Made by a program: the position numbers and the translations under genes | The notes under the pieces: generated by a model | What the model was told of the DNA's origin: nothing | The model's input: the letters and a program-made list of their open reading frames with translations, nothing else | Database searches by the model: none | Assembly: GCF_003991875.1 (NCBI RefSeq) | Contig: NZ_CP031423.1 | Span: forward strand, 1,550,001-1,614,000 | Length of the DNA: 64,000 nucleotides | From: Microbacterium lemovicicum | GTDB taxonomy: Bacteria > Actinomycetota > Actinomycetes > Actinomycetales > Microbacteriaceae | Direction: 5' to 3' | In this document: positions 26,560-37,514 of the stretch, piece by piece | Layout: each line of letters begins with the position of its first letter | Position numbering within the stretch: position 1 is the first letter of the stretch

Positions 26560-28374
26560 ATGAGCACTTCTGTGGTCCTCCCCGCGCTCGGCGAGAGCGT
26601 CACCGAGGGAACGGTCACCCGCTGGCTCAAGAAGGTCGGCGACACCGTCCAGGAGGACGAAGGGCTGCTCGAGATCTCGACCGACAAGGTCGACACCGAG
26701 ATCCCCTCGCCCGTGAGCGGCGTCCTCGAGCAGATCATGGTCGAGGAGGACGAGACCGTCGAGGTCGGCGCCGTCCTGGCGATGATCGGCGACGGCTCCG
26801 GTTCGTCGGGCGACGCGCCCGCAGCCGACTCCGCCGAGGCGCCCGCCGAGGCGGCACCCGCTGAGGAAGCACCTGCCGCCCCTGCCGAGGAGGCTCCCGC
26901 GGCTCCCACCCCGGCTGAGCAGGCCCCCGCCGCTGCGGCTGCTCCGGCGGCGGACTCCGGCTCTTCCGCCGGCACCGATGTCGTGCTCCCGGAGCTCGGC
27001 GAGAGCGTCACCGAGGGCACCGTCACGCGCTGGCTCAAGCAGGTCGGCGACACCATCGAGGTCGACGAGCCGCTCCTGGAGATCTCGACCGACAAGGTCG
27101 ACACCGAGATCCCGTCGCCCGTCGCCGGCACGCTCCAGGCGATCCTGGTGAACGAGGACGAGACCGTCGAGGTCGGCGCGGTCCTCGCCCGCATCGGCGA
27201 GGGGGCGGCCGCCGCTCCCGCTGCGGCGGCTCCTGAGGCTCCGTCGACCGAGCAGCCCGCCGCCGCAGAGCAGCCCGCCGCTCCGGCTCCCGCAGCTCAC
27301 GCGCCGGCACCCGCCGCGGCTCCTGCACCGGCTCCGGCCGCCGCGCCGGCACCTGCCGCAGCTCCTGCACCTGCCGCCGCGCCCGCACCGGCTCCGGCCG
27401 TAGCGCCGGCGGCCGCACCGGCGCCCGCGGCAGCCTCGTCGTCTGACGACGACGCCGTCACGTACGTCACCCCGCTGGTGCGTCGCCTGGCCCAGCAGAA
27501 GGGCGTCGACCTCGCGTCGATCACCGGCACGGGCGTGGGTGGGCGCATCCGCAAGGAAGACGTCCTCACGGCCGCCGAGGCCGCCTCCGCCGCAGCATCC
27601 GCTCCCGCTGCAGCCCCGGAAGCCGCTGCTCCCGCGCCCGCCGCCCTTGAGGTCTCGCCGCTGCGCGGCACGACGCAGCCGATGTCGCGTCTGCGCAAGG
27701 TGCTCGCCGAGCGCGCCGTCGCTTCGATGCAGTCGACGGCTCAGCTGACGACGGTCATCGAGGTCGACGTCACGAAGCTGGCGAACTACCGCGACAAAGC
27801 GAAGGGCGACTTCCAGGCGAAGACGGGCGACAAGCTCTCCTTCCTGCCGTTCTTCGCCCTCGCCGCCGCGGAGGCGCTCCAGGCGTACCCGATCATCAAT
27901 GCCACCGTCGACGGCACGAACATCGTGTACCCGCCCAAGGAGAATCTCTCCATCGCGGTCGACACCGAGCGCGGACTGCTCACGCCGGTCCTGCGTGAGG
28001 CGGCCTCGAAGTCGATCGCGCAGATCGCCCACGAGATCGCCGACCTGGCCGCCCGCACGCGCGACAATAAGCTGAAGCCCGACGAGCTCGCCGGCGGAAC
28101 CTTCACGCTGACCAACACCGGTTCGCGCGGAGCGCTCTTCGACACGCCCGTCGTCTTCCTGCCGCAGTCGGCGATCCTCGGCACCGGTGTCGTGGTGAAG
28201 CGTCCCGGCATCGTGACGGTCGACGGCAAGGACGCGATCTCGGTGCGCTCCGTGGTGTACCTGGCACTGTCCTACGACCACCGCATCATCGACGGCGCGG
28301 ACGCCGCCCGCTTCCTCGGCGCGGTCAAGGCCCGTCTCGAGGCTGCGCAGTTCGAGAGCCAGCTCGGTATCTGA
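26560..28374 (+). CDS. sucB: Dihydrolipoamide acyltransferase (E2), right copy
   Basis: Identical to the gene at 2457-4271, with both lipoyl lysines, the E3-binding domain and the DHRIIDG motif intact. Its long Ala-Pro coding linkers (around 27216-27430) are internal low-complexity sequence and equal in both copies. Confidence 0.94.
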   Translation: MSTSVVLPALGESVTEGTVTRWLKKVGDTVQEDEGLLEISTDKVDTEIPSPVSGVLEQIMVEEDETVEVGAVLAMIGDGSGSSGDAPAADSAEAPAEAAPAEEAPAAPAEEAPAAPTPAEQAPAAAAAPAADSGSSAGTDVVLPELGESVTEGTVTRWLKQVGDTIEVDEPLLEISTDKVDTEIPSPVAGTLQAILVNEDETVEVGAVLARIGEGAAAAPAAAAPEAPSTEQPAAAEQPAAPAPAAHAPAPAAAPAPAPAAAPAPAAAPAPAAAPAPAPAVAPAAAPAPAAASSSDDDAVTYVTPLVRRLAQQKGVDLASITGTGVGGRIRKEDVLTAAEAASAAASAPAAAPEAAAPAPAALEVSPLRGTTQPMSRLRKVLAERAVASMQSTAQLTTVIEVDVTKLANYRDKAKGDFQAKTGDKLSFLPFFALAAAEALQAYPIINATVDGTNIVYPPKENLSIAVDTERGLLTPVLREAASKSIAQIAHEIADLAARTRDNKLKPDELAGGTFTLTNTGSRGALFDTPVVFLPQSAILGTGVVVKRPGIVTVDGKDAISVRSVVYLALSYDHRIIDGADAARFLGAVKARLEAAQFESQLGI

Positions 28375-28390
28375 GTCGGCCGCATCTGAG

Positions 28391-29932
28391 TCACCCGCCC
28401 TGCTCCGCGACGTCATGGATGTCGCGGAGCAGGGCTTTTCCGGCGGTGAGGACCAGCACGACCAGCTGTGACGTCGCGCCCGTCGCGGTGGCGTCGACCC
28501 GCACCACCGCCGCCCCGCCGTACTCGTCCAGAAGCGTGATGGACCGCTGTCCGCCGGGCAGGTCGGCCGCTCCCGCAGGGAAGACCCGCGCGGGATCTTC
28601 GGCGACGGTCGCCAGACACCCCGCCTCGCCCGCGCAGGCGGTGCGCGCCGCGAGCAGCGCTTCGGCGGCGTCCACCCATCCTCCGCCCGTGCCGCCCGGC
28701 GTCGACGGGGCCGCCACGGGAGGCTGAGCGCCCGGGTCGGGCGCGGGTGCGGGCGCGGGCGCGGGCTCCGGCGGCGGTCCCGGTGACGGGATCGGCGCCG
28801 CAGCATCGGTCGGCACGGCCTCCGTGCTGCCGCCCGGCACCCCGCCCTCCCCTGCGCTGCCTTCCGCGGCATCGGCCGCGACCGGTGATCCCCCGGCGGG
28901 ATCGACCCCGCCGCCCGGCCACATGAGCCCCGCACCGACGACGACCACCACGATTCCGGCCGCCAGCACCCACGGAGCTCGCCTGCTCCGTGTCGGGCGC
29001 CGGAGTCGCCGCCACACCGATGTCACGGCCTGCGACGCGGCGTCGGCGATGTCGCCGTCCACGTGCGCCGCGATGAGGTCGGCCCATCGCGCCCGGCGCT
29101 CCGGCCCGGCTGCCTCCGGGACATCCGGCACGCCCGCCGTCCGCGCCCGCTGCGGGGTCAGCATCGTGGTCGCGAGCGGCGCCGGCTCGCCGACCGCGAA
29201 GAGCGACGCCTCCAGCCGATCGACGTCGCGCATCAGCGCGCGCCGGTCGTCGAGTGCGTCCCGGACGTCGAGGATCGCGTGACGCAGAGCACCGTGCGCA
29301 TGGTCGCCGAGCTCCGCGAGCAGTTCCGCCGTCGACCTGCCCGCCTCGGTCGCACCGGTCGCGAGCACCGGTCGCCCGGCATCCGTCAGCCACCAGGTGC
29401 CGTGCGGCTCGGGAATCCCCGCCGCCGCGCACTCCGCCGCGCCGCGCAGCAGGCTCACTGCGCACGTGAGGCACTCACCGTCCGACAGCGGCGCGTCGGC
29501 GCCGCGCCGACGGACGAGGAACGCGTCGGCACGCTCGACGCAGTGCGGCAGGGCGACATCGTGTCCGTCGGCTCGACGAACGATGTCGCAGGGCGACAGC
29601 AGGTGACCGGAGGCCGCGGCATCCCATCCCGCCCACTCCTCTTCGAGCACGTCCGCGTCGACGAGCACATGCGCCTCACCCTGCGGCGTGTGCACGAGCA
29701 GACCGGGCCACGGCGCCTCGGGCGGCGCCACGGCCCGCATGACGCGGTAGCCGCGGAGAAGACGCGGTGCGGGCGGGAGAAGGTCGATCGTCACCCTCCG
29801 ATCGTCGTGGTCGGGGGCGAAGCGACGACGACTGAGGACCGTGATCAGCGGGATCGCCGGGCCCGCCGCACGCTGGGGAGGAGGGGCGGGAGCCGAGGAG
29901 CGCGGAACGGTATCCTGGATCCATGGCAGCAC
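28391..29932 (-). CDS. Proline-rich single-pass membrane protein, right copy
   Basis: Identical to 4288-5829: soluble N-terminal half, one membrane span and a Pro/Ala-rich external segment. The alternative GTG start corresponds to 29794. Confidence 0.65.
   Translation of the reverse strand: MLPWIQDTVPRSSAPAPPPQRAAGPAIPLITVLSRRRFAPDHDDRRVTIDLLPPAPRLLRGYRVMRAVAPPEAPWPGLLVHTPQGEAHVLVDADVLEEEWAGWDAAASGHLLSPCDIVRRADGHDVALPHCVERADAFLVRRRGADAPLSDGECLTCAVSLLRGAAECAAAGIPEPHGTWWLTDAGRPVLATGATEAGRSTAELLAELGDHAHGALRHAILDVRDALDDRRALMRDVDRLEASLFAVGEPAPLATTMLTPQRARTAGVPDVPEAAGPERRARWADLIAAHVDGDIADAASQAVTSVWRRLRRPTRSRRAPWVLAAGIVVVVVGAGLMWPGGGVDPAGGSPVAADAAEGSAGEGGVPGGSTEAVPTDAAAPIPSPGPPPEPAPAPAPAPDPGAQPPVAAPSTPGGTGGGWVDAAEALLAARTACAGEAGCLATVAEDPARVFPAGAADLPGGQRSITLLDEYGGAAVVRVDATATGATSQLVVLVLTAGKALLRDIHDVAEQGG
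28397..28439 (+). terminator. Intrinsic terminator of lpdA-sucB, right copy
   Basis: Same 15-bp hairpin and TTTT as at 4294-4336, again inside the 3' end of the convergent gene. Confidence 0.85.
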
Positions 29933-30633
29933 GCACCGCCGCGCCCGAGAAGCGCCCTGGATTCTTCTCCCAGCTCCGCACCCTCTTCCGCTTCACGAAA
30001 GAGGCGTACCCCTGGCTGCCCTATGTGCTGGTGGGCATCCTCCTCGTCGGCATCGGACTGGGCGTGCTCATCGGGTTCCTCCTGCCGCCGGTCGCCGTCT
30101 GGAGCGTCATCCTGTGGGGTGTCACGGGCCTGATGCTCGGCATCCTCGCGGCGCTGATGACGATGACCCGGCTTTCGAGCACGGCGATGTACAAGAAGAT
30201 CGACGGGATGCCGGGCGCAGCCGGCCACGTGCTGTCCACGTCGCTCGGACGCAAGTGGCAGTCCGGTGACATGCCCGTGGGCATCAACCCCAAGACGCAG
30301 GAAGCCGTCTACCGCGCCATCGGCCGCGGCGGCGTCGTCATCGTCGGCGAGGGCGCGCGCGGACGGCTCACGCGACTCGTCAACGAGGAGCGCTCGAAGG
30401 TGCAGCGCGTCGCGCAGGGCGTCCCCGTGACCGTCCTCTACGTCGGCCACGGCGACGACGAGGTGCCGATCGGCAAGCTCCCCTCGACGATCAAGGCGCT
30501 TCCGAACGCGATCGACCGCGGCACCATGGCTGCGGTCATCAAGCGCGTCGAGTCCGTCTCGCAGTCGCTGGCATCGCTGCCGATCCCGAAGGGGATTGAC
30601 CCGACCCGCGCCCGCGCGCCGCGTCCGCGGTAG
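29923..30633 (+). CDS. DUF4191 family membrane protein, right copy
   Basis: Identical to 5820-6530, with the two N-terminal membrane spans and basic tail. Confidence 0.85.
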   Translation: MAARTAAPEKRPGFFSQLRTLFRFTKEAYPWLPYVLVGILLVGIGLGVLIGFLLPPVAVWSVILWGVTGLMLGILAALMTMTRLSSTAMYKKIDGMPGAAGHVLSTSLGRKWQSGDMPVGINPKTQEAVYRAIGRGGVVIVGEGARGRLTRLVNEERSKVQRVAQGVPVTVLYVGHGDDEVPIGKLPSTIKALPNAIDRGTMAAVIKRVESVSQSLASLPIPKGIDPTRARAPRPR

Positions 30634-30636
30634 CGC

Positions 30637-31071
30637 TCAGGCGCGCACCAGCACCGTCCCGACGGCCTTGTCGTGCAGGCCGCGACGGTCGGTGTCCCAG
30701 ATGACGGCCGGGATGACGATGGCGAGCAGCAGCGAGCGCACGATGGGCCGCCAGAGGCCGGTCCACTCGCGGTCCACGCGCATGAGCCGCAGTCCGAAGA
30801 TGCGGTGGCCGGGGCTCCCGCCGATGGTCGGGATGAAGATCGCCTGCAGGACGATGAACACCGCCATGGGCGCGAACGTCGTCAGGCCCGACTCGTCGGG
30901 CAGAGCGAACGAGCGGTAGCCGAGGAAGGCTGTCGCGATGACCGTCGCCGAGACCCAGTCCACGGCGAGGGCGCCGATGCGCCGGCCGAGGTGGGCGATG
31001 CTCCCCGATCCGGTCGGGGGAAGTCCGAGGCGCTCGCCTGGATACGATGAATCTGCAAGCGTTTCGGACAC
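30637..31071 (-). CDS. RDD family membrane protein, right copy
   Basis: Identical to 6534-6968; the GTG start at 31071 again faces the GlnR-like box at 31095. Confidence 0.85.
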   Translation of the reverse strand: MSETLADSSYPGERLGLPPTGSGSIAHLGRRIGALAVDWVSATVIATAFLGYRSFALPDESGLTTFAPMAVFIVLQAIFIPTIGGSPGHRIFGLRLMRVDREWTGLWRPIVRSLLLAIVIPAVIWDTDRRGLHDKAVGTVLVRA

Positions 31072-31094
31072 ACTCCCAGCGTAACGGGCGACGC

Positions 31095-31121
31095 GTAACA
31101 CGCTCGAAACATGGGGGATAC
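31095..31121 (+). promoter_or_regulatory. Candidate GlnR box upstream of glnA, right copy
   Basis: Same GTAAC-n6-GAAAC-n6-GATAC arrangement as at 6992-7018, 78 bp before the glnA start, so both glnA copies carry the full control region. Confidence 0.6.
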
Positions 31122-31198
31122 TGCCGGGACACGCCCTCTCGATAGCGTCGAGCACGTCCGCACTGCGGACGACCCGATGCCCTACCTCTGGAGTCTCC

Positions 31199-32623
31199 AT
31201 GTTCAGTGATTCATCCGAGGTGCTGAAGTTCATCAAGGACGAGGACGTCAAGTTCCTCGACATCCGGTTCACGGATCTTCCTGGCGTCCAGCAGCACTTC
31301 AACATCCCCGCCTCGACGGTCGACGAGGAGTTCTTCACCGTCGGCCAGCTGTTCGACGGCTCCTCCATCCGGGGCTTCGCCAACATCCACGAGTCGGACA
31401 TGCAGCTGATCCCGGACGTCACCACGGCGTACCTCGACCAGTTCCGCGAGGCGAAGACGCTGATCATGATCTTCGACATCTACAACCCGCGCAACGGCGA
31501 GATCTACCACAAGGACCCGCGTCAGGTCGCCAAGAAGGCGGAGAAGTACCTCGCCTCCACCGGCATCGCCGACACCGCGTTCTTCGCCCCCGAGGCGGAG
31601 TTCTACATCTTCGACGACGTCCGCTACGAGGTGAAGCAGAACTCCAGCTTCTACTCCGTCGACTCCGAGGAAGGCGCCTGGAACACCGGCCGTGTGGAAG
31701 AGGGCGGCAACCTCGCCAACAAGACGCCCTACAAGGGCGGATACTTCCCGGTCAGCCCGGTCGACAAGACGGCCGACCTCCGCGACGACATCACCCTCAA
31801 GCTGATCGAGGCCGGCTTCGTGCTCGAGCGCTCGCACCACGAGGTGGGCACCGGCGGTCAGCAGGAGATCAACTACCGCTTCGACACCATGGTGCACTCG
31901 GCGGACGACATCCTGAAGTTCAAGTACATCGTCAAGAACACCGCCGAGCAGTGGGGCAAGGTCGCGACCTTCATGCCCAAGCCGCTCTTCGGCGACAACG
32001 GCTCCGGAATGCACACGCACCAGTCGCTGTGGCTCGACGGCAAGCCCCTCTTCTACGACGAGAAGGGCTACGGCGGACTCTCCGACATCGCCCGCTGGTA
32101 CATCGGCGGCCTGCTCGCCCATGCCCCCGCGGTGCTGGCGTTCACCAACCCGACGATCAACTCCTACAAGCGTCTGGTCAAGGGCTACGAGGCTCCGGTC
32201 AACCTGGTCTACTCGGCCGGCAACCGCTCGGCTGCCATCCGCATCCCGATCACGGGCTCGAACCCGAAGGCCAAGCGCATCGAGTTCCGCGCGCCCGACG
32301 CCTCCGGCAACCCGTACCTCGCCTTCGCCGCGCAGATGATGGCGGGCCTGGACGGCATCCTGAACCGCATCGAGCCGCACGAGCCGGTCGACAAGGACCT
32401 GTACGAGCTTCCCCCCGAGGAGGCGAAGAACATCCCGCAGGTTCCGAACTCGCTGCTCGACTCGCTCGAAGCGCTGCGCGCCGACCAGGAGTTCCTGACC
32501 CGCGGCAACGTCTTCACGCCCGAGCTCATCGAGACGTGGATCGAGTACAAGATCGAGAACGAGATCCAGCCGATCAACGCCCGTCCTCACCCGTTCGAGT
32601 ACGAGCTCTACTTCGGCGTCTGA
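31199..32623 (+). CDS. glnA: Glutamine synthetase type I, right copy
   Basis: Identical to 7096-8520, including Tyr402 in the adenylylation loop and the complete upstream region. Confidence 0.97.
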   Translation: MFSDSSEVLKFIKDEDVKFLDIRFTDLPGVQQHFNIPASTVDEEFFTVGQLFDGSSIRGFANIHESDMQLIPDVTTAYLDQFREAKTLIMIFDIYNPRNGEIYHKDPRQVAKKAEKYLASTGIADTAFFAPEAEFYIFDDVRYEVKQNSSFYSVDSEEGAWNTGRVEEGGNLANKTPYKGGYFPVSPVDKTADLRDDITLKLIEAGFVLERSHHEVGTGGQQEINYRFDTMVHSADDILKFKYIVKNTAEQWGKVATFMPKPLFGDNGSGMHTHQSLWLDGKPLFYDEKGYGGLSDIARWYIGGLLAHAPAVLAFTNPTINSYKRLVKGYEAPVNLVYSAGNRSAAIRIPITGSNPKAKRIEFRAPDASGNPYLAFAAQMMAGLDGILNRIEPHEPVDKDLYELPPEEAKNIPQVPNSLLDSLEALRADQEFLTRGNVFTPELIETWIEYKIENEIQPINARPHPFEYELYFGV

Positions 32624-32634
32624 CACACGCACCG

Positions 32635-32667
32635 CGAAGGGCCCCGGCGTCATGCCGGGGCCCTTCG
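32635..32667 (+). terminator. Terminator of glnA, right copy
   Basis: Same 14-bp-arm hairpin as at 8532-8564. Confidence 0.8.
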
Positions 32668-32698
32668 TCGTGAGTGCCCTGCCGCGTCCCGCCCGGCC

Positions 32699-32764
32699 CT
32701 CGCGAAACGTCGCAACACGCCGCGCACGCGCGCAACGGCACGGCGTGTTGCGACGTCTCGCGAG
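32699..32764. repeat. Long intergenic inverted repeat between glnA and glnE, right copy
   Basis: Same 24-base arms (32699-32722 and 32741-32764) as at 8596-8661. Both occurrences come from the large repeat, so they are not independent evidence of a dispersed element. Confidence 0.7.
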
Positions 32765-32799
32765 AGAGGGACAGCGGGACCTGTCGCGTCGCGGCCCGC

Positions 32800-35796
32800 T
32801 CAGCCGTAGAAGAGCTTCTCGAACACGCGCCGGGCGCGGCGCGAGGCGGCGAAATAGTCCTCCTCGACCTGCGTGGCCGAGCGCGGTTCGTAACCGAGAA
32901 GACGGCCGATGCCGTCCAGGCGCCGGCGGTCCACCGGCAGCACATCGCTCGTCTGACCCGACAGGAGCGTGTTCGCCGAGCGAAGCCGGCTCGACAGCCG
33001 CCACGCCTCCTGCAGCCGGTCCGCCGCGTCGGCCGAGACGATGCCGGCCTCCTGCGCCGCGCGGAGCGCCTGAATGGTCGAGGTGGTGCGCAGGCCCGGC
33101 ACGTCGTGCCCGTGCTGCAGCTGGATCAGCTGAACGAGCCACTCCACATCGCTGAGCGACCCCGGCCCGAGCTTGAGGTGACGGGCCGGATCGGCGCCCT
33201 GCGGGAGCCGCTCGCTCTCGACCCGGGCCTTGATGCGCTTGATCTCCCGAAGGCCCTGCTGGTCGACGGATGCCGGATAGCGCACGTCGTCGGCGAGCTC
33301 GAGGAACGCGGTGATCAGCTTGACGCTGCCTGCGACGCCGCGCGCCCGCAGCAGCGCCTGCGCCTCCCACGACAGCGACCAGCGGCGGTAATACTCCGCG
33401 TAGGCGTCGAGCGAGCGCGCCAGCGGCCCGTTGCGGCCTTCGGGGCGCAGATCGGCGTCGAGGTCGAGCGGCACGCGGTGGTCCTCCGACAGCCGCCGCA
33501 GACCGGCGACGACCTTCAGTGACAGCTCGGCCGCGCGCTGCGCGTCGACGCCGTTGGCGCGGTAGACGTACAGGATGTCGGCGTCGGAGCCGAAGCCGAG
33601 CTCGCGCCCCCCGAAGCGGCCCATCGCGATGACGGCGAAGTCCATCGCCGCGTCCTCCGGCGGGACGATGTCGCGCCAGACCGCCCGCAGCGTGGCCTGG
33701 ATCGTGACATCGGTGATCGTCGTCAGCGCCTCGGCGACCTGCTCGATGGTGACGACGCCCACGATGCCCGACATCGCCGTGCGCAGCAGCTCGCGGCGTC
33801 GCAGCGCGCGCACCGACTTCATCGCGTCGTCGAGATCGGTGTGGCGGGATTGGATGGCCCGCGCCTCCGCCTGCAGGGCCAGTCCCGAGCGCGGCTGGAG
33901 CGACTCGTCGGAGTCGAGCCAGGCGACCGACTCCGGGATCCACTCCATCAGCTCGCCGATGTACCGAGAGCCTGACAGCACCCGCGTCAGGCTCTCCGCC
34001 GCCGCGGACGAGTCGCGCAGCATCCGGAGGAACCACGGCGTGCTGCCCAGTCGCTCGCTGATCCGACGGAACGCCAGCAGGCCGTAGTCGGGGTCGACAC
34101 CGTCGGCGAACCACCGGATCATGACCGGCATGAGATGCCGCTGGATCGTGGACTTCCGGCTCAGGCCGGTGGTGAGGGCGGCGATGTGGCGGAGGGCGCC
34201 GACGGGGTCGGCGAAGCCGATGGCGGCGAGACGGTCGTGCGCCTGGGCGGTGGAGAGCACCCGCCCGTCCTCAGGGAGGGCGGCGACGGCCGACAGCAGC
34301 GGACGGTAGAAGAGGCGGACGTGGATGTCGCGGACCTCGCGCTTGACCGACTCCCACAGCTCCCAGACCGCCGGGCCGCTCTCGGCGAGCCCCGATGACC
34401 GCGCCAGCGTGCGGAGGTCCTCCGGCTTCTCGGGCATGAGGTGGGTGCGCGACAGGCCGCGCAGCTGCAGGCGGTGCTCGAGCAGGCGCAGCACGCGGTA
34501 GTCGCGGGAGAAGGCCGCGGCATCCGCTCGACCGATGTAGCCCTCGGCCACGAGCGCGTCGAGGGCGACCAGGGTGCCGCGCGCGCGGATGCCCTCGTCG
34601 CTCAGCCCGTGCACCAGCTGCAGCAGCTGCACGGTGAATTCGATGTCGCGGATGCCGCCGGGTCCGAGTTTCAGCTGGAACGGCACGTCGCGGGCCGGGA
34701 TGTTGTCGGTGACGCGTTCGCGCATGCGCTGGACGTTGTCGACGAAGTTCTCGCGCGCGCCGCTCGTCCATACCTTGGGTTGGACGGCCGCGACGTACTG
34801 CTCCCCCAGGGCGAGGTCGCCGGCGAGCGGACGGGCCTTGAGGAGTGCCTGGAACTCCCAGCTCTTGGCCCACCGGTCGTAGTACGACAGGTGCGAGCCC
34901 AGCGTGCGCACGAGCGCGCCCTGCTTGCCCTCCGGACGCAGATTCGCGTCGACCTCCCACAGCGGCGGCTCGATCTCGGCGCCGGAGACACCGCGCATCG
35001 TCTGCACCGCGAGCCGCGTCGCGATGTCGATGCCGCGGCTCTCGGTGATGTCGGTCCCGTCCGCCACCTCGGAGACGAAGATGACGTCGACATCGCTGAC
35101 GTAGTTGAGCTCCCGGGCGCCGGCCTTCCCCATGCCGATGATGGCCAGGCGCACCGCCGCGACCTCCTCGCGGGGGAACAGACCGGCGCCGGTCGCTCCG
35201 CCGGAGACGCGGGTGCGCGCCACCGCCAGCGACGCGTCGAGGGCGGCACCCGCGGCATCCGCGAGTCTCATCGACACCAGCGGGACGACGTCCACCGGCG
35301 AGGGGTGCAGCAGGTCGAAGGCCGCGATGCGCGCCAGCATCCGCCGGTAGCCGACCCGGAGCGCGACCCAGGCGGCCTCTCCCCCGTCGGCGGCGAACCC
35401 GTCCGTCACGTGCACGGCCTCGGTCAGCGCGTCGCGCAGCTCGTCGTCGCCCGGCAGGGACCCACCCGCGTGGATGAGGTCGCGGAGCTCCTCGGGATGC
35501 CGCAGGTAGAAGTCCGCGAAGCCCTGCGAGGCCCCGAGGAGCGCCCAGACTACCCGTCGTCCCTGCGGCTCGTGCAGCGTGACGCGGACCGGTTCGGCGC
35601 GACGGCGTGCGACGCGGGCGATCGCCGTGAGCGCGGCATCCGGATCGGCCGCCGTGGCGGCGTCGGCGACGAGCTCGTCGCGGGGCAGGCCGAGGAGCTC
35701 CTCCAGCTCGGTGAGCAGCGCTTCGGCCTCACCGAGATCGCTGAAGCCGCGTCGGGCGAGGTCCGTCAGTGCGGAGGAGCGCTCGATACCGGCCAC
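32800..35796 (-). CDS. glnE: Glutamine synthetase adenylyltransferase/deadenylase, right copy
   Basis: Identical to 8697-11693, both nucleotidyltransferase halves intact. Confidence 0.96.
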   Translation of the reverse strand: MAGIERSSALTDLARRGFSDLGEAEALLTELEELLGLPRDELVADAATAADPDAALTAIARVARRRAEPVRVTLHEPQGRRVVWALLGASQGFADFYLRHPEELRDLIHAGGSLPGDDELRDALTEAVHVTDGFAADGGEAAWVALRVGYRRMLARIAAFDLLHPSPVDVVPLVSMRLADAAGAALDASLAVARTRVSGGATGAGLFPREEVAAVRLAIIGMGKAGARELNYVSDVDVIFVSEVADGTDITESRGIDIATRLAVQTMRGVSGAEIEPPLWEVDANLRPEGKQGALVRTLGSHLSYYDRWAKSWEFQALLKARPLAGDLALGEQYVAAVQPKVWTSGARENFVDNVQRMRERVTDNIPARDVPFQLKLGPGGIRDIEFTVQLLQLVHGLSDEGIRARGTLVALDALVAEGYIGRADAAAFSRDYRVLRLLEHRLQLRGLSRTHLMPEKPEDLRTLARSSGLAESGPAVWELWESVKREVRDIHVRLFYRPLLSAVAALPEDGRVLSTAQAHDRLAAIGFADPVGALRHIAALTTGLSRKSTIQRHLMPVMIRWFADGVDPDYGLLAFRRISERLGSTPWFLRMLRDSSAAAESLTRVLSGSRYIGELMEWIPESVAWLDSDESLQPRSGLALQAEARAIQSRHTDLDDAMKSVRALRRRELLRTAMSGIVGVVTIEQVAEALTTITDVTIQATLRAVWRDIVPPEDAAMDFAVIAMGRFGGRELGFGSDADILYVYRANGVDAQRAAELSLKVVAGLRRLSEDHRVPLDLDADLRPEGRNGPLARSLDAYAEYYRRWSLSWEAQALLRARGVAGSVKLITAFLELADDVRYPASVDQQGLREIKRIKARVESERLPQGADPARHLKLGPGSLSDVEWLVQLIQLQHGHDVPGLRTTSTIQALRAAQEAGIVSADAADRLQEAWRLSSRLRSANTLLSGQTSDVLPVDRRRLDGIGRLLGYEPRSATQVEEDYFAASRRARRVFEKLFYG

Positions 35797-35812
35797 GATG
35801 CGGACGATCCGC

Positions 35813-37150
35813 TCAGAGCATCTCGAGGTTGCTCTTCAGCTCGAAGGGCGTGACCTGGGAGCGGTACTCCTGCCACTCCTTGCGCTTGTTCAGCAGCACG
35901 TAGTTGAAGACCTGCTCGCCGAGCGTCTCGGCGACGAGCTCCGACTCCTGCATGTACTCGAGAGCGTGGTCGAGGCTCGCCGGCAGCGGGGCGTAGCCCA
36001 GGGCGCGGCGCTCCGAGTCGGTGAGCGACCAGACGTTGTCCTCGGCCTCGGGCGGGAGCTCGTAACCCTCCTCGATCCCCTTGAGGCCGGCGGCCAGCAT
36101 GAGCGCGTAGGCCAGGTACGGGTTCGCGGCGGAGTCGAGGGCGCGGTACTCGACGCGCGAGGACTGGCCCTTGTTCGGCTTGTAGAGCGGGACGCGCACG
36201 AGGGCCGAGCGGTTGTTGTGCCCCCAGCAGATGAAGCTGGGCGCCTCGTCACCGCCCCAGAGGCGCTTGTAGGAGTTGACGAACTGGTTCGTCACCGCGG
36301 CGATCTCGTTGGCGTGGCGCAGCAGTCCGGCGATGAACTGTCGTCCGACACGCGAGAGCTGGTACTGCGCGCCCTCTTCGTAGAACGCGTTCGTGTCGCC
36401 CTCGAAGAGCGACATGTGGGTGTGCATGCCGCTGCCGGGCTTGCCGCTGAGGGGCTTCGGCATGAATGTCGCGTAGACGCCCTGCTCGATGGCGACCTCT
36501 TTGATCACCGTGCGGAACGTCATGATGTTGTCGGCCGTCGCGAGGGCGTCTGCGTACCGCAGGTCGATCTCGTTCTGACCGGGGCCGCCCTCGTGGTGGC
36601 TGAACTCGACCGAGATGCCGAGGTCTTCCAGCATCCGGACCGACCGGCGCCGGAAGTCGTGCGCAGTGCCTCCGGGCACGTTGTCGAAGTAGCCCGCGGA
36701 GTCCACCGGCACCGGGCCGTCCTGGCCGTAGGTGGAGGACTTCAGCAGGTAGAACTCGATCTCGGGGTGCGTGTAGAACGTGAAGCCGGCGTCGGCGGCC
36801 TTGGCCAGCGTGCGCTTGAGGACGTGCCGCGGGTCGGCCACGGCGGGCTGGCCGTCGGGCGTCGTGATGTCGCAGAACATGCGCGCGGTGGGGTCGATCT
36901 CGCCGCGCCACGGCAGGGTCTGGAACGTCGTCGGGTCGGGGTGGGCGAGCAGGTCGGACTCGAACGAGCGAGTCAGCCCCTCGATCGCCGACCCGTCGAA
37001 TCCGAGGCCCTCGGCGAACGCGCCCTCGACCTCGGCGGGCGCGATCGCGACCGACTTGAGGGTGCCGATCACATCGGTGAACCACAGGCGGACGAACTTG
37101 ACGCCGCGCTCCTCGATCGTGCGAAGAACGAAGTCCCGCTGCTTGTCCAT
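35813..37150 (-). CDS. glnA2: Glutamine synthetase paralogue (GlnA2-like), right copy
   Basis: Identical to 11710-13047; start at ATG 37150 with the same GAAGGGA site, 16 bp upstream of glnE in operon order. Confidence 0.9.
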   Translation of the reverse strand: MDKQRDFVLRTIEERGVKFVRLWFTDVIGTLKSVAIAPAEVEGAFAEGLGFDGSAIEGLTRSFESDLLAHPDPTTFQTLPWRGEIDPTARMFCDITTPDGQPAVADPRHVLKRTLAKAADAGFTFYTHPEIEFYLLKSSTYGQDGPVPVDSAGYFDNVPGGTAHDFRRRSVRMLEDLGISVEFSHHEGGPGQNEIDLRYADALATADNIMTFRTVIKEVAIEQGVYATFMPKPLSGKPGSGMHTHMSLFEGDTNAFYEEGAQYQLSRVGRQFIAGLLRHANEIAAVTNQFVNSYKRLWGGDEAPSFICWGHNNRSALVRVPLYKPNKGQSSRVEYRALDSAANPYLAYALMLAAGLKGIEEGYELPPEAEDNVWSLTDSERRALGYAPLPASLDHALEYMQESELVAETLGEQVFNYVLLNKRKEWQEYRSQVTPFELKSNLEML

Positions 37151-37248
37151 CGAGTCCCTTCCGAAGCCGGTCACGCCTCCGCCAGACTATCTTCCGTCGA
37201 CGTGGCATCCGTGTCCGCGCCGCGGTGCGGCGCCGTCATGGCGTGAGG

Positions 37249-37437
37249 TCAGTCGTCCTCGCGCGCCTCATCCTCGGCCCACTGCCGTGAGCGCTCGGCG
37301 AGCAGCGCGGGAGCACCGGCGGCCTCCTCGGCCGTGTCGAACGGGCCGGCGCGGTCGATGGCGGGCGACTCGTAGCCGCGCTCCACCGCCTTGGTGGTGA
37401 AGTTGTACCAGTACTTCTCGCTGTCGCTCGTCACCAT
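37249..37437 (-). CDS. Small SPOR-like conserved protein, right copy
   Basis: Identical 62-residue protein to the one at 13146-13334. Confidence 0.75.
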   Translation of the reverse strand: MVTSDSEKYWYNFTTKAVERGYESPAIDRAGPFDTAEEAAGAPALLAERSRQWAEDEAREDD

Positions 37438-37514
37438 GACTCCTCGCTGTGTCGGCCCCGCGGGGCGCTACCGATCCTAGTGATCGGGTCGATGAGCCTG
37501 GATAGGGTGTGAGC